Assembly (NCBI GenBank): GCA_000969725.1
Contig: JXSR01S048336.1
Source: Ophiothrix spiculata
Taxonomy: Eukaryota > Echinodermata > Ophiuroidea > Amphilepidida > Ophiotrichidae
Length of the DNA stretch: 27,266 nt
Direction: 5' to 3' (one strand)
Shown here: positions 1 through 11,838 of the stretch, piece by piece
Position numbering within the stretch: the first letter of the stretch is position 1
Layout of the letters: the number at the start of each line of letters is the position of its first letter
Translations under genes and position numbers: made by a program
The notes under the pieces: generated by a model
Databases searched by the model: none
What the model saw: the letters and a program-made list of their open reading frames with translations, nothing else
What the model was told of the DNA's origin: nothing

Positions 1-150
1 TAGCTTAGGTATCTCTATAAACTAAAGGTATACCATCATGTATATTCTTTTTATCTGAATCAGTTATAGTTTATGCGAGGCTCAATAAATCAGATGTCCC
101 AATATCAATACTAATTCTTTTATTTATCATGTATAGGAGGTACTAAATTG
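1..150 (+). repeat. Direct repeat DR1, left copy
   Basis: This stretch recurs at 1789-1938 in the same orientation with only a handful of differences over about 147 bases; the copies diverge after the shared GGAGGTACT. The left copy starts at the window edge, so the true repeat may be longer on this side. No coding potential or terminal inverted repeats are visible. It may be a local duplication or two ends of a longer dispersed element; the sequence between the copies does not encode anything I recognise. Confidence 0.9.
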
Positions 151-1788
151 CATAATGCACCATTGCTTGAATGCAAATTGTATTTTATATAATCTTATTT
201 CAATTAATGTTATGATAACTTATGCAAACATACTTTTATTAATGCAAACTTACGTTGATTTCTGCAATCCTATTTTACTCGTAATGTAAATTACTTTGAT
301 AAATACAACGTTTGCTTAATAAATAATTGCACAATTATTTATCTCATTCCATCACCATGCAGTGACAGGGGTTCTCCACATTGTATTGTATGATAGAAGC
401 GCAAAATGCACCTCTTTCACAGCGTATTTCTAATGTGTTTCTTTGTTTATTGAGAGACTCAAAGCTCAAATCCGTACTAGTAAAAGCGCCAAATTTTGCG
501 CGTGTATGCCCTGCTACAGTTGATAAGCCTTGGCTAATGTACCGTAGGTTTATGCGAATACGTTCTGGGCTATTCTTTTTGGCCTATTATTTCTTTCAAT
601 TCATTAATACCGATAAGGCAAAAATATATTATTTATTTGTATTGTGGGCCAATCAAAGTCATCTAAACCACACGTTACTATAACTCTTTAAGCCAAGAAA
701 AAAAATAAAAAACTTCCTCAATTGAAAAAACTCAGCCTTCACATAAATCAAATACGGTGTAGACATCTAGGCACTAACTGTCTATCTTTCGTGACAAATT
801 GTAAAGGAAATAAAATCATTAAGTCAATTTATAAAAACCAATTTGTCTCGGCAATATACATTAAATTCTGTGGTGAGAGTTATCCGTGCCAGCTTCTATA
901 AGAATTCATGCGATTAGTTCACCACTTTGTATGACTTATGTAATGCCTATGGCATCAAAGTTGACTTACGCGAAAAGTACACAGCAGCAGAGGCAGTGTC
1001 ATACCAATGACCATGTTTCATTGTCAGGTACAACAACAATGTCATAAAGTATTGAATTAACATTTTTTTTTTCAAATAATATAAGTTATTATTTGATGCT
1101 GTGTTTGTAACGGTTCCCATGGTTATAAATTAGGTTATTGGTATAAGTGAAGTACTGAAAAGACATAGCTCAATAACTCGAATCAATGTGATTTTGTTAG
1201 TAAATTGTTTAACAAGTGATATTTTTACTCATAATTATTTTAATGACAATGGCTTTTGTATTCTGTAAGATATTCGACTCAATTGACATAAAAATGGTCT
1301 AATGATTTTGATGAAACAATATCATTAGTATTTCATACTTGAAAAGTTTAAAATATTAAAATAGAATGCAAGAAATTAATTGATATAACAACAAATTATT
1401 GATACATTTTGAACAATGTAAAGGAACAGAATGAAATTATTTGATACTTAGTTTCTTGTCCGATCCCTTCAACAAAGTTATCTACTAGATTAACGTATAG
1501 ATTGTGTGTTTAAGGCTGACATGCTTTTTCACAAGGTTTCTTCCATAGGTATACCCTATCGCCTGCGACCAAGTTAAGTACAGATGTATTACACTTATCG
1601 AAGTACCTTCACTTAATTATCATTTGGACAAAGTAGTTTTGTTTGTTAATTTGAATGATAGATCCTAATTTCAAAGCGTTATTATTAGACCCTGCCTAGA
1701 TTGGTAAATAATACTACATTCAATATGTTGCCGAACTTACGATTTTTTTTCTTTGGTGGTGTACTCTGTTGCATAAAATATCAACTTC
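151..1788. other. AT-rich non-coding stretch, no recognised gene
   Basis: A 100-codon open frame runs at 381-683 on the plus strand, but its product has no motif, signal peptide or domain I recognise. It lies in AT-rich sequence between two copies of a repeat, so I read it as chance. I see no tRNA, terminal inverted repeat or tandem array here. Confidence 0.6.
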
Positions 1789-1938
1789 TAGCTTAGGTAT
1801 CTCTATAAACTAAAGGTATACCATCATGTATATTCTTTTTATCTGAATCAGTTATAGTTTATGCGAGGCTCAATAAATCAGATTTCCCAATATCAATACT
1901 AATTCTTTTATTTATCATGTTTTGGAGGTACTTAATTC
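1789..1938 (+). repeat. Direct repeat DR1, right copy
   Basis: Second copy of the sequence at 1-150, offset by 1788 bases. The match begins with TAGCTTAGGTATCTC and ends near GGAGGTACT. Because the left copy is cut by the window edge, the left boundary of the homology is not certain. Confidence 0.9.
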
Positions 1939-3881
1939 TTGATATTTCGTAAAAACTCTTACAGCACCGAGACTTCAATCTTTTCAAATAGTCGGGTGAG
2001 CGGAAATTTCTAATGAAAATTGTCGAGAAAATCGGGCTAATTTGGCCCATTTCACTTATTTCACTAAAAATAGCTGAACTGACTTCCAGGGCAATACCCG
2101 ACTGAAGGTCCTTTCAAACCTACAGCTTCCGAGATCCTAATACCCTGAAATTTAGCTAAGTACTCCCACTTTTTCTTTTCCTCCTCTTTATAAGTTGTTT
2201 TTAATGTTTAACTTTAAATGCGCATATTTTATAAATAAATCTGATGACAAATGTGATGAATATTTGGTAATTAATTACTCTTTCTCATAAACGTACAATT
2301 GCAATATATAAAAGTAATTTGCACTCAATAGTTTTTTTTGAATTTCACACATACGAAAAAGAACTGAGCATAAGGAAAAAGATGTTGATAGTACTAAGTG
2401 CTCGCTACTTTTCAGTTAAAAATAAAAACAACATGGGCAACAAGGAAATGATAGACAGGCCATTATATCTCATATTTGATGCATGTAAGCGCTAAGCACT
2501 TTTTATCTCTTCACTTTAAAACTATTTTGTATACTGACAAATGTTCAGATGGGTTCAAAAACATTAAGGTATCAAAGATGAGTTTTAAAGGTAAGATGAT
2601 AGACTGTGTCATAATTACGGCTTTGGATATACTTTTTCTCATAAATATTTTCAACACGCATAATTTTACATTTAATCTTGTTGGTATCATTTCCAACCTG
2701 AAATATTGAGGATCAGTGATCCATTTAACGTATATTTAGAATTAATTTTATCCTGACTACTGAATATGCTAGTAGAGTAATAATACTGATGGAAATATCT
2801 TCAAGCTCTAAGCAAAGTTGACTATTTCGCCTACATTTCGCAGGGGTGTATCCTACCGCTTGTACTATTGCTTTTCACAATAGATATTTTTACCCTTGCC
2901 ATCAATTCTGCATAATATTATTGCTAATAAGGCTTAGGACGATAACAGGTACATAATGAATTAGAGGACATCTACATAATCTATATTAATTGTTTACCAC
3001 CTTATCTTACGTTCTTAAAGTATTTTCAAATCCATTTTATTAAATTATTAATATATGCATATAGATTGTTAAATAATAGTTAGAATTTTGGATGCAACAC
3101 ACTTCAGAAAAATAAATACATTTAGAGAGAAAATCTTTCCTTAAAATGCATCACGCGAGAACATTTTATCATTTAGGAGACGAGTCGTATCGCTCAAGGT
3201 TATCCGTAAAACTGACCCATTTATGGGCTGCGTTTACAGGTGCCAGAAAGCAAAGGTTAGGATTTTTATCGGCTTACAAAATATTTGTCGCGTGATTGTA
3301 ATATCTCGGTATTCAAAATGCTTAAATCGTGCACATCGCACGCTACATATGTTTTTATCTCATAAAATTGATTCATACACCTACCGTGAAATATTTAAGG
3401 CTTAAATATGTATGAATGATTTTAAAGACTTTAAAATTTTGCAGTTTTGGAATGAAGACCAAGCTTCATAAAGTTACTTCTTACAGATATTTTTAAAGAT
3501 AATCTCCAAATGGATCTTTGAAGGATACAGCAACCATATTTGAAATTATTTGATTTGGAATCGGGACCATTATTATCTATATCGTTGTCTTTTGACTCAT
3601 AAATTTACGGCGACACCTATGAACATCTGTGCCAAGTCAGAAACTTTCCCTTGTTACTAATTAATACCGACAGCTTTATGTATCATCCGATGATTTGGGA
3701 TAAAGTACTCGCAAATTCAAGTTCACTTGAAGGATAAGAAATAGGTCGATCCTTTTAAGGCCATTGAACCCCCTTGCAAGATTACTGGACATGTCTGTGT
3801 GCCAATATGACACGGACTCTTTGGAGATTAGAGCCATTGTTAGTGCATCATTGTCGCTATTGTTGAGAATGTTGTTACTCT
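1939..3881. other. AT-rich non-coding stretch, no recognised gene
   Basis: Only short open frames occur here (60-79 codons, for example 2476-2709 plus and 3676-3915 minus), and they overlap one another on opposite strands, as random AT-rich DNA does. I see no conserved protein motif, RNA gene or clear repeat. Confidence 0.55.
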
Positions 3882-3932
3882 GCTTCTTCTTCTTCGTCTT
3901 CGTCTTCGTCTTCAACTTCTTCTTTTCTTTCT
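3882..3932 (+). repeat. TTC / GTCTTC microsatellite
   Basis: A run of TTC triplets with a GTCTTC hexamer repeated three times, then degenerate TTC. On the minus strand it reads as GAA/GAC triplets, which creates the lysine-rich start of an open frame at 3676-3915 (minus). That frame is therefore a by-product of the repeat. Confidence 0.85.
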
Positions 3933-3977
3933 GGTTTACATGATTCAGCCTTCCAAAATCTACCTTGTCGTTGTTGT

Positions 3978-4100
3978 CCTTCCTTCTCTTCTACTTCTTC
4001 TTCCTCTTCTCTGTATCCCCAGATTTCTCAGTTCACTTATCCATTTTCTTCTTCTTCTAATTCTTCATCTACTGCATCTCATTTTATTGCATCTAATTTT
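3978..4100 (+). repeat. Polypyrimidine-rich stretch
   Basis: C/T-rich on the plus strand with scattered CTTCTTCTTC runs, continuing the neighbouring microsatellite in degenerate form. The leucine-rich frame at 3940-4122 comes from this composition. Confidence 0.6.
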
Positions 4101-4760
4101 ATATATTGATTTAGCTTGTTGATATAGCTGTCTATTTTTTTTTTATTCTTCTTCATTCAAAAATGTTTGTAATTTTAATTCTGTAGTTATTCTTGCTTCT
4201 GTTTTTCTTTGTTCGTTACCAATGTTTCTTTAAACAAAAACAACCAGCTGAATTGTTGTTCGTCTGGTATTTGACACAGTACTTATTTGACACCTTATTA
4301 GGGAAGATGGATCCCGCCATCGAACCATAATCCTTATCATTAACGATATTAGCGCGCCAACAACAGGTGTGTTTTGGCGCTTATACTCTAGTATCATGGA
4401 TATTTTGAAATTACAAGATGAAAATAGAGGTGTGGGACAAGATGGGTTTCTTAATGAGATTTGTCATGGAATGTTACTTGGAAGAAAGTGGTTAAACAGC
4501 TGCTTCAAATATCTTATGGTGTTGCTAAATTTATCCACATTTAATTTATGTCCTTAATAGACCCAATTTTCTTACAAAAATAATCTTGATGTTTGATTTT
4601 GGTTCTCAGCATCTTTTTGACGCTTCGTCATTTTTCGTGGTATTGTTAACTGTTTCAACCCGGACGTCCTTACAGCTATTCACATTCTCACGTTTATATT
4701 TCTTGCATCACAGTATAAATTCTGATGGGCAGAAGCAATACAGAATCTTGCTTGGATTTC
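4101..4760. other. Non-coding stretch, no recognised gene
   Basis: Two open frames of 62 and 66 codons (4369-4557 and 4586-4786, plus) have no recognisable domain. A short inverted repeat GCGCCAA / TTGGCGC (4354-4360 and 4374-4380) is the only structure I noticed. Confidence 0.5.
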
Positions 4761-4992
4761 ATACTTTGGTGAGATGTTTTTTTTAGTAAAATACAAAAAC
4801 ATGTATAGCTTTATTCATCTATGTTTCACTCAACATATTTTTTTATGAATGATGTAAACAATATAATAGGCATATTATACTTTGGTGAGATGTTTTTTTT
4901 AGTAAAATACAAAAACATGTATAGCTTTATTAATCTATGTTTCACTTAACATATTTTTTTATGAATGATATAAATAATATAATAGGCAGATA
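4761..4992 (+). repeat. Two-copy tandem repeat, 116-bp unit
   Basis: Copy one is 4761-4876 and copy two 4877-4992. Both begin ATACTTTGGTGAGATG and end near AATATAATAGGCA. They differ at only a few positions, so the duplication is recent. No coding content. Confidence 0.95.
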
Positions 4993-7371
4993 TTACGAGA
5001 GATGAGCTTTCAACATCGACACGTATTAAACAAGCCATCTTTTTATCAACATACTCAGATACTTGAAATAGTGATCGTTGCTTTTGCATATCAATTTCGT
5101 TTAGAATGAACAAGAATCCCTAAATAAGCAACTTTTACCTTTTCTGAATTTATTTGGTGTCAAGTGATGACTCAACCCGAAAAGGGGGACTTTGCGACAG
5201 AACACTTTTCAAGAAACTGGTGAAAGTAGGCAGCAAAAAATATAGAAAATAATAAGAATTTTCAGCAGATGTTCTGTTGTAAAATGTTATTGCCTTGATC
5301 AATTTCAACAAGTTACAAGGTGTCATTTTAAAGCTTAGAAAATACTCTAACAGATGAAATGATAAAATCAAAATTGGTATCATCTGCAAAGTTCCCCTTT
5401 CAGGGTGAGCCTTCACATAAATAGAAAGGTAATTGTGACCGTGACCCCTGTGTGAGAGTGTCCTTCTTTCAAGTTCAAGATCTCGAACTTCAAATCTCAA
5501 ACTCTTCTATCCACCTATATACATCTAGAACTGGGACAAAGTTTAATGATTTCTGGGAAAGTTCTACTCTTAATATGTCCTACATATCCTCTGTTCTAAT
5601 TTAAACGATTGGCACTTAATGAATGATTAATTTGGTTGGCAAGGACATTAATTAATAAGCTTTAAGCACCTGACAAATGAAGGGAAAATACTAACAGTTT
5701 CTTTATTTGTATATTCAATGTCTTCCGGGAAATATCTTAACGTAAGAAATGATACTACTTAATGTAAGTATTCGCATACTGTTAAGATTGACCCGAAATT
5801 AACCTTTATGCATTGTAATCTTTTTGTTTAATTCTCGAATGAAGGGTTAAAGAATAGTATCTTTACAATTTAACCCTACAAATACAAAATGCTCTAACAA
5901 AACCACAAAATATGCAATTTAATTTTAGTTCAAAAACAGACATTTCTTATCTTATTGTTCAATGCAAGTAATGACACTAACATACACTTAACATTAAAAC
6001 CACATCGATTATCATTCGGTTTGTAAAGCTACGTTACAACCAGGCCTGGTTACAACAGCAGTCTAACGCAATTACCTTCAGTATGGTCACTCTAATAATA
6101 TCAAATAACCATAATAACACTTTAAAATTAAGTTCATTACGTCTACTAATTTGATACTAAATACCAGGGTTGCAATTTTTTTAAAATAGGTCACTTTAGG
6201 TCTTCTAAAGCAACGATGTCAACAAATTCCAATGAAGATTAATACAATCTGTCAGGATCGGTCAGCAATCGGTCAGCAAAGGAAAGTTAGATCATTGATA
6301 GGTCATTGGGTCACCCAATATTAACCTAGTTTGTAGTTTTTAAGTTACAGCAGGTGGACAAACTTGAGATGAAAACTGTTGAAGAACGCAAAAGATACAT
6401 ACACAAACTATCAAGAAAAACAATCGTTGTCTTTAAAATGCTATTAGCAAAAGAATGCTATATACAATGTATAAAGGAAAAGGTATACAGAAAAAAACTT
6501 AAATTTCACATGTGTTAAAGTGTGCTTATCATTGCTTATTATCTTAAACTACAGTAATATCAAATATTTCATTGAATGCATCTGATGTTTAAGCCAAGAC
6601 ATCTCAATAAAAAAGAAATCATCTTAACTTTTCACAAGAACATCATGGTGTTGGCTATTGGTCAGTCTATGAACTCTAAGCTACACTATAGGCAATATTT
6701 CTTGTTTACGAATTCGGTTAGCTAAAGTCAAAATAAAATCTCAATAAAAATTTATATTTGATGTTATTTTTTCACGGTTTTCATTTCTTTGTTTCATTCC
6801 AGTCGTTGAGAAAGAAAAGGCTTCTACTGGTCATTGTTTCATGTAACAAAATTATTCACTGCTATTATTCATTTTATTTTTATCAAGAGTTAGTTAAAGT
6901 TTGTTTAAGTAAATGACAGACTTATAATGGTGATACAAGGACTAGTCTTATCTGTTTGATGTTACTTTAACATAAGCACATCAACACCTGAAACTTTGTA
7001 TTCCCTTTCCCATATCACTAAACGTTCATAAAAGAGATTCAGCAAAAAAGCGGTAAATTTATTTAAAAACTAAGCCACATTAGAAGTTGTCAACGTTATG
7101 CAATGCTTTTAACATTCATTTCTATTAAATGTATTGGCTGATTTATGAACTCATTCCTATTTCTATATTCTTTTGAGCTCGATATTTTAGTTTTAATACT
7201 ACTTTATTTGACTTAATCATGTTGATACGAATATAGTTAGCAGCAGTCATAGCAGTTAATTTATAAAAGATATTCTATTGATTAGTTGAAACAATTTATT
7301 ATAATTTGTGTTGTTGTCGTTTCTGTATTTATTCAAAGCATACTAATTTCAGTAATTTTTCATTTTCCTTC

Positions 7372-7402
7372 CATTACTTTCTTCTACAATAAGAAAGTAA
7401 TG
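7372..7402. repeat. Perfect 12-bp inverted repeat (hairpin)
   Basis: CATTACTTTCTT and its exact reverse complement AAGAAAGTAATG are separated by a 7-base loop. No U-run or adjacent gene suggests a terminator role, and in an animal genome none is expected. It may be a chance or relic palindrome. Confidence 0.7.
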
Positions 7403-8068
7403 TAGCAAACCAAAAAATGCGGTGAGTGTGGTAAATCTTATTTCCAAATTAGAACAGTTCTAAAAATAAATATTCAGTTCAAAAATTAAAGAGAAGAATT
7501 TGTTTTTAAATGATGGGTCGTCGAACCTGATGTAGATATTAATGTCAATTGCACCAATTCCGATGTGTGAGAAACATCAGACGAAAGGAAAACCACAATG
7601 TACACTAAGGTATCAAAAAACTGTCATTTTTCTCAATCATTTAGATTTAAATATACAACATCACCGGTAAGTCTAATCATGCTAATATAAATCATCATAT
7701 GAGTGCAAGAATGGCGTATCTGAGTTTCTCATGCCATTTTCTTCAAGGTGCAATTGTATCTATGTGTAGCATTGCGCCGTTATTAAGAAGAAAAAACTGA
7801 ATAGAACATTACCAATGATTACCACTGAGTGAGACAAAGTGGGAGAAAGAGGTGATTTTGAGCTTTCAATTTTCCGGTATACTGTCATTGATTTTCAGAT
7901 GTCCCTTCTTTTATAAAACTGTAATTATTTTGAATTCAAGAGCTGGATAAACTTTTATATATGACTTTTAAATTGTATTAGCCTTAGAAAACTCAATAAG
8001 TCAGTTACGACCTCCTTACATTCACTTGATGAAACTAAGGATCAGATTAAAATTTAAAAAGTACATAC

Positions 8069-8147
8069 CCATGGTAATCCAGTGAAGCACCCCACGTCGC
8101 TGCTACAAGACACCCCTGTTTTCTTCTTCGTAAACATGGCGTTACAA
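8069..8147 (-). other. Possible single internal exon (unproven)
   Basis: On the minus strand a TTTCAG acceptor-like site is followed by 79 bases open in one frame, then a GTATGT donor-like site. The translated segment contains CSSDVGCFTGLPW. It loosely recalls the Cys-x3-LGCF...PW start of pancreatic-lipase-family proteins, but human family members continue past this point within the same exon, so the match is weak. No neighbouring exons were recognised in the window. It may well be chance. Confidence 0.15.
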
Positions 8148-8954
8148 CTGAAATATCTTATCCCGTAGAAAATGGTTTCAGCAAAAAGCACTTTATATGG
8201 TTGGTCCGAAAAAGTTATATGGTAGAAGTAATTGGCCCTTTTGCAGAGTGTATGGTATCCAACGATTATGTCAAATCAAAGGCGAACCATTGGCAACGCC
8301 TCTTGCGTCCTAAGCCGTGGTAGGTTTTGAAGTAGTGTTGGAAGACGACCGGACAATTGTGTCGGCTTGAGCGACGATGGATTGAGTTCTGTCACTCTTA
8401 TAAAGTCACCTCTAACTCTAACTGTCAAATCATACCGCGCTCTGCCCGGGATTTGAGGTCACTTCCCGTCACGCCGTGAGAGAAAACTTGAAGAAGTAAA
8501 TCTGTGATTAAACTCATCTATGAAGTTTAAATAGAAGTCTAATCCTACGTAGAATTAATCTATGCTCCAGCCACTCCTTAAGTGCTGAACCACAAAACCC
8601 GGTTGGTCAGTGAGGATTTTCAATGAACCAATGAAAACTTACATAAGAGAAAACCGTAGTGACGTTCTAAGAACATTCATATATTTTGCACCCTGTGATA
8701 CTGAATGGTTTACCAAGAGCCTATTGAATATCAATGGAGAGTTCAACGCCCTCCGCAAACGTCAGTGTGCATTGAAACTACCAAGTCCTTTCAGAAAGCG
8801 ACACAAGGATAGACTCCCTTCTTTAAAAGCTCTTATATATAAATATTCCTGGCTACATCATTGTTTTAAGCTAATCAGTATTTGAGTTAAAGTTCATATG
8901 TATGTTATATGCATATAGTTTGGTATTGAATTCCATTCTTTTTCTTTTAATAGC

Positions 8955-9228
8955 AAATCGAAAGTCCAGATTTCGTAGTACCAACCCACGTCGTATATAT
9001 GACCTATGGATTAAAAATACAAAGTTCCATATTTACAATATGTGTCCATGTGTTTATAGTATTAACGTGATTAACGTCATGATGAACTTTGAAATCTTTT
9101 TATTCTTGTCTCTGTGTGAGAATCTCTACATCTACGTCATCTTTTTGTAAACAATAATCAAAGATGTTTCCTTCCTGATTTCTTGAAAAATGGTGTAAGG
9201 AAAACATCTTCTAATAACATCTTTCACA
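8955..9228 (+). repeat. Dispersed repeat R3, copy 1
   Basis: Diverged copy of a sequence also seen at 10121-10441 (same strand) and 17115-17322 (opposite strand). Shared landmarks in order are AGTACCAACCCACGTC, TATTAACGTGATTAACGTCA, GAACTTTGAAA, and GAGAATCTCTAC followed by GTCATC. Copies 1 and 2 also share a distal part with TTTCTTGAAAAA and CATCTTCTAATAACATCT. No protein-coding frame is common to the copies, so it is probably an old non-autonomous element. Confidence 0.8.
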
Positions 9229-10120
9229 CATTACGTGCTGTGTTCTATGTAACATGATTTTCGCATTAAGTCCCTTGTGTTCACGAACATGTAGACATTT
9301 GATGGTAAATGTACCTTAGGGTGCTATGGATGTAAATGCTTAGGTACAAACTGTATGTATGGAGGTAAATGCCAGTACAAAGGTCCCTAAACAATTAGTG
9401 GCTTTCATATTACTTATCACATCGCTTAATTTTTATACCTAATTGAAAATTAAACAAAAAATATATACAAAAAATGTAAATAATATAAGCGATTCTAATC
9501 CACATTTGCATAGTTTTTCTGCTCTTTTGAATTCTATAACACATATGGTAATTATGTGTATGTCATTGGTCCTATCAATTTGTTTCTCTTCTCTAAGTAA
9601 AAGTAGGGCCTCACTATTGATTAAAGTTATCTTTATTATAATTTGAAAATCAATGAATTTATTTGATGCGATTTTGGAGAGGAATCAATGTATACCATAA
9701 CATTATTTATTACTTCTTTGATGCAAAAATCTGAAAAACATGAGTCTTCTAAATCGATAGTTCTGAAAAAAATATTGTCTCTACTCCTAGAATTAAAATA
9801 TTGCTCCATATAGGTCAAACATCATTGGTTTTTTTTTCAAGCTTATGTTGGCAAAAAAACAGGGGTTTTGTTTGTTTATCTTTTTTCTTTGATATTGTTC
9901 TTTTTGATTAAGCAATAAATGATAAAGTTAGAAGACGTCCCCTTTTTCCTATTTGTGTTAAATAAATTACATTACGCTTATTTCAAAACCAACTAATTAA
10001 CGGAAACAACTGTTTCAGAAAGATTCTTTAAAGCGAAAATCTGATGCTGTAAATAATTTTTCAAGTAACAACAACAATTTTTATGAGTTGTGTTGATGTG
10101 CCATCCCACCTCCGAACATG
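9229..10120. other. AT-rich non-coding stretch
   Basis: Short open frames only (9443-9646 plus, 9636-9818 minus), overlapping on opposite strands and without recognisable motifs. I see nothing else in it. Confidence 0.5.
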
Positions 10121-10441
10121 AAAATCAAACGTCCAGACAAACGGTACCAACGAACGTCATACATGTCATATGTAAATGATCATAGGTTGGGTAGTTCTTT
10201 GGGTTGACCTATTACATATAGACACTCAAAGACATTATGTTCATGTGCTTAGAGTATTAACACGGTTAACGTCATACAGCTTGAACTTTTAAACCATTTT
10301 ATTGTTATTTATTTCGTGAGAATTTCTACGTCATCAACTTTTTATTGTGTAAATAATATAGTCAAAGATGTTTTTTCCTCGTTTCTTGAAAAAATGGAGG
10401 TAGATAAAATGTTGTCATCTTCTAATAACATCTCCTATACC
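10121..10441 (+). repeat. Dispersed repeat R3, copy 2
   Basis: Matches copy 1 through the same ordered landmarks (GGTACCAACGAACGTC, TATTAACACGGTTAACGTCA, GAGAATTTCTACGTCATC, CATCTTCTAATAACATCT). It has an extra ~50 bases near 10175-10225 compared with copy 1. Divergence is considerable, which suggests an old family. Confidence 0.8.
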
Positions 10442-10464
10442 TTAGAAACGGTATCTAAAACACC

Positions 10465-10585
10465 ACAAGGCCCGTATTCCAGAAAGGTGTTTAGCTAAAT
10501 CAAGGTTTTAATTCTCGTTAACAGTCTGCTTAAAAGCTGCAATGATTCGTGTAATTCCTGGACAGTTCTGGAATATGGGCCTTGT
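10465..10585. repeat. Inverted repeat, 20-bp arms
   Basis: The arm 10465-10484 (ACAAGGCCCGTATTCCAGAA) matches the reverse complement of 10566-10585 at 19 of 20 positions, with 81 bases between. It abuts the start of the 185-bp tandem array, so it may be a small fold-back element or mark that array's outer boundary. Confidence 0.8.
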
Positions 10586-10592
10586 GTTCTGA

Positions 10593-11578
10593 ATAATCAA
10601 TGGAAAATGGCTTTTGGACAACAATAGGAGAATTTCTTCCCAAATAAGGGTGTTAGTATGTTTCAAATCCAACATGGAGCCTGTTCTGAGATCCAAAATG
10701 GCTGCCAAAATGTCATTTTATGCTATAAAATGGGGTAAAGTGACTTTCAAACTGTATCAAAACACAAAATGTTACAATTAATCGATGGAACAAAGCTTAA
10801 CATAGGGTAACAATAAGAATATTTTTTCCCAAATAACGGTGTTAGCATGTTTCAGATCCAATACAGAACCTGTACTGAAATCCAAACTGGCCAGCAAAAT
10901 ACGATTTTATGTACAAAAATGGGTAAACTGACTTTGAAAATTTATGAAAAATACCAACATATTGATGAGGGTAATAGTAAGAACATTTCCCATAAAAGGG
11001 TGTTACCATATTCCAAATTCAATATGGAGCCTGTACCTAGATTCAAAATGGCCACCGAAATACGATTTTATGTACAAAAATGGGTTAAAGTGACATTGAA
11101 ACTGTATCAAAAATACCAAAATGTCAATGGAAAAGAGAAAAAATATCAATGGAAAATGGCTTTGAGAGAAACAGTAAGAATATTTCTTCAGAAAAAAAGG
11201 GTGTTGGCATCTTTCATATTCCCTATGGAGCATGTACTTAGATACAAAATAGCCGCCAAAATACAACTTCATGCACAAAAATGGGTTTAAGTGAGTTTGG
11301 AACTGCAACAAATACACTAACAGTTTAAAATAATCGATGGAAAATGGCTTTAAGGGTAACCAGAGGAACATTCTCTCCCAGAAAATAGAGTGTGTATATT
11401 TCAAATCTAGTATGGAGCCTGTACTGAGATCCATAATGGCCACCAAAATACAAGTTCTGTGCACGAAAATGGGTTTAAGTGAGTTTGAAACTGTTTCAAG
11501 TACACCAAATGTTCATCTGGAATGATCGATGGAAAATGTATTTGATGTAACTATGGAAGCATTTCTAACTTTATAAGG
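10593..11578 (+). repeat. ~185-bp tandem array, forward arm (about 5.3 units)
   Basis: Units are anchored by TCRATGGAAAATGG-like sequence at about 10597, 10782, 10963, 11146, 11334 and 11526, giving periods of 181-192 bases. Each unit carries, in order, a TTCYYCCCA.AA.GGTGTTA block, ATGGAGCCTGTACT, GATCCAAAATGGC.GCCAAAAT, and an AAAATGGGT.AAGTGA block. Units are well diverged. Open frames at 10847-11290 (plus) and 11003-11464 (minus) are products of a period near a multiple of three and repeat their own peptide; I do not treat them as genes. Confidence 0.9.
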
Positions 11579-11579
11579 T

Positions 11580-11838
11580 TGCTACACTGTTATACTGTTG
11601 GGCAATTTTTTAGCGTTGGTTAAACTATGAACAACCCAATTGTTGGGTAAATAATATTAACCAACTGTTGATGAAATTTTACCCAATATTTGGGTAATTA
11701 GCTAAAACTTTTACCCAACAGTTAGGTAATTAGCCAACATTGTACGCAACGTTGGTAATTATTTACCAAGAAGTTGGGTTGTTCATAGTTGAACCAACGT
11801 TGGGTAAATTATTTGCCCAACGTTCTAACAGTGTAGCA
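11580..11838. mobile_element. MITE with GTTGGGTAA motif array, TA target
   Basis: The ends are inverted: TGCTACACTGTTA at the left and its reverse complement at the right, with similarity continuing inward to the ACTATGAACAACCCA block on both sides (about 60 bases, with gaps). A TA dinucleotide lies just outside CACTGTTA at both ends, consistent with a TA target duplication. The interior is packed with GTTGGGTAA / TTACCCAAC in both orientations. There is no coding capacity, so it is a non-autonomous element. It sits between the two oppositely oriented arms of the 185-bp array. Confidence 0.85.

Larger units (their letters stand above)
4993..8954. other. Long AT-rich stretch without a convincing gene
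   Basis: The longest open frame (5150-5500, minus, 116 codons) has no recognisable domain. Small structures seen: a perfect 14-base palindrome AACCAGGCCTGGTT at 6038-6051, an 11-base direct repeat ATCGGTCAGCA near 6254-6275, and a 12-bp hairpin at 7372-7402. A possible single exon on the minus strand (8069-8147) is listed separately. A slightly more GC-rich patch at about 8270-8480 has no motif I can assign. Confidence 0.5.

Noticed and set aside
381..683. 100-codon frame as a small gene
   Set aside because: No recognisable domain, no splice or promoter context, and it lies in AT-rich DNA between repeat copies. Chance frames of this size are expected in 27 kb.
3140..3210. Possible third copy of DR2 (CACGCGAGAA ... 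CGCTCAAGGTTA)
   Set aside because: Only two short blocks match, with different spacing, and the flanks do not align. Too weak to call.
5150..5500. 116-codon minus-strand frame as a gene
   Set aside because: The longest frame outside repeats, but I see no conserved motif, clear signal peptide or flanking exon. I could not support it from sequence alone.
8430..8480. A second tRNA-like B box (minus strand, CTCAAATCCC)
   Set aside because: No A-box-like partner at suitable distance and the B-box match is incomplete.
10847..11464. 147- and 153-codon open frames on opposite strands
   Set aside because: Both lie inside the 185-bp tandem array, overlap each other, and repeat their own peptide with each unit. 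Their openness comes from repetition.
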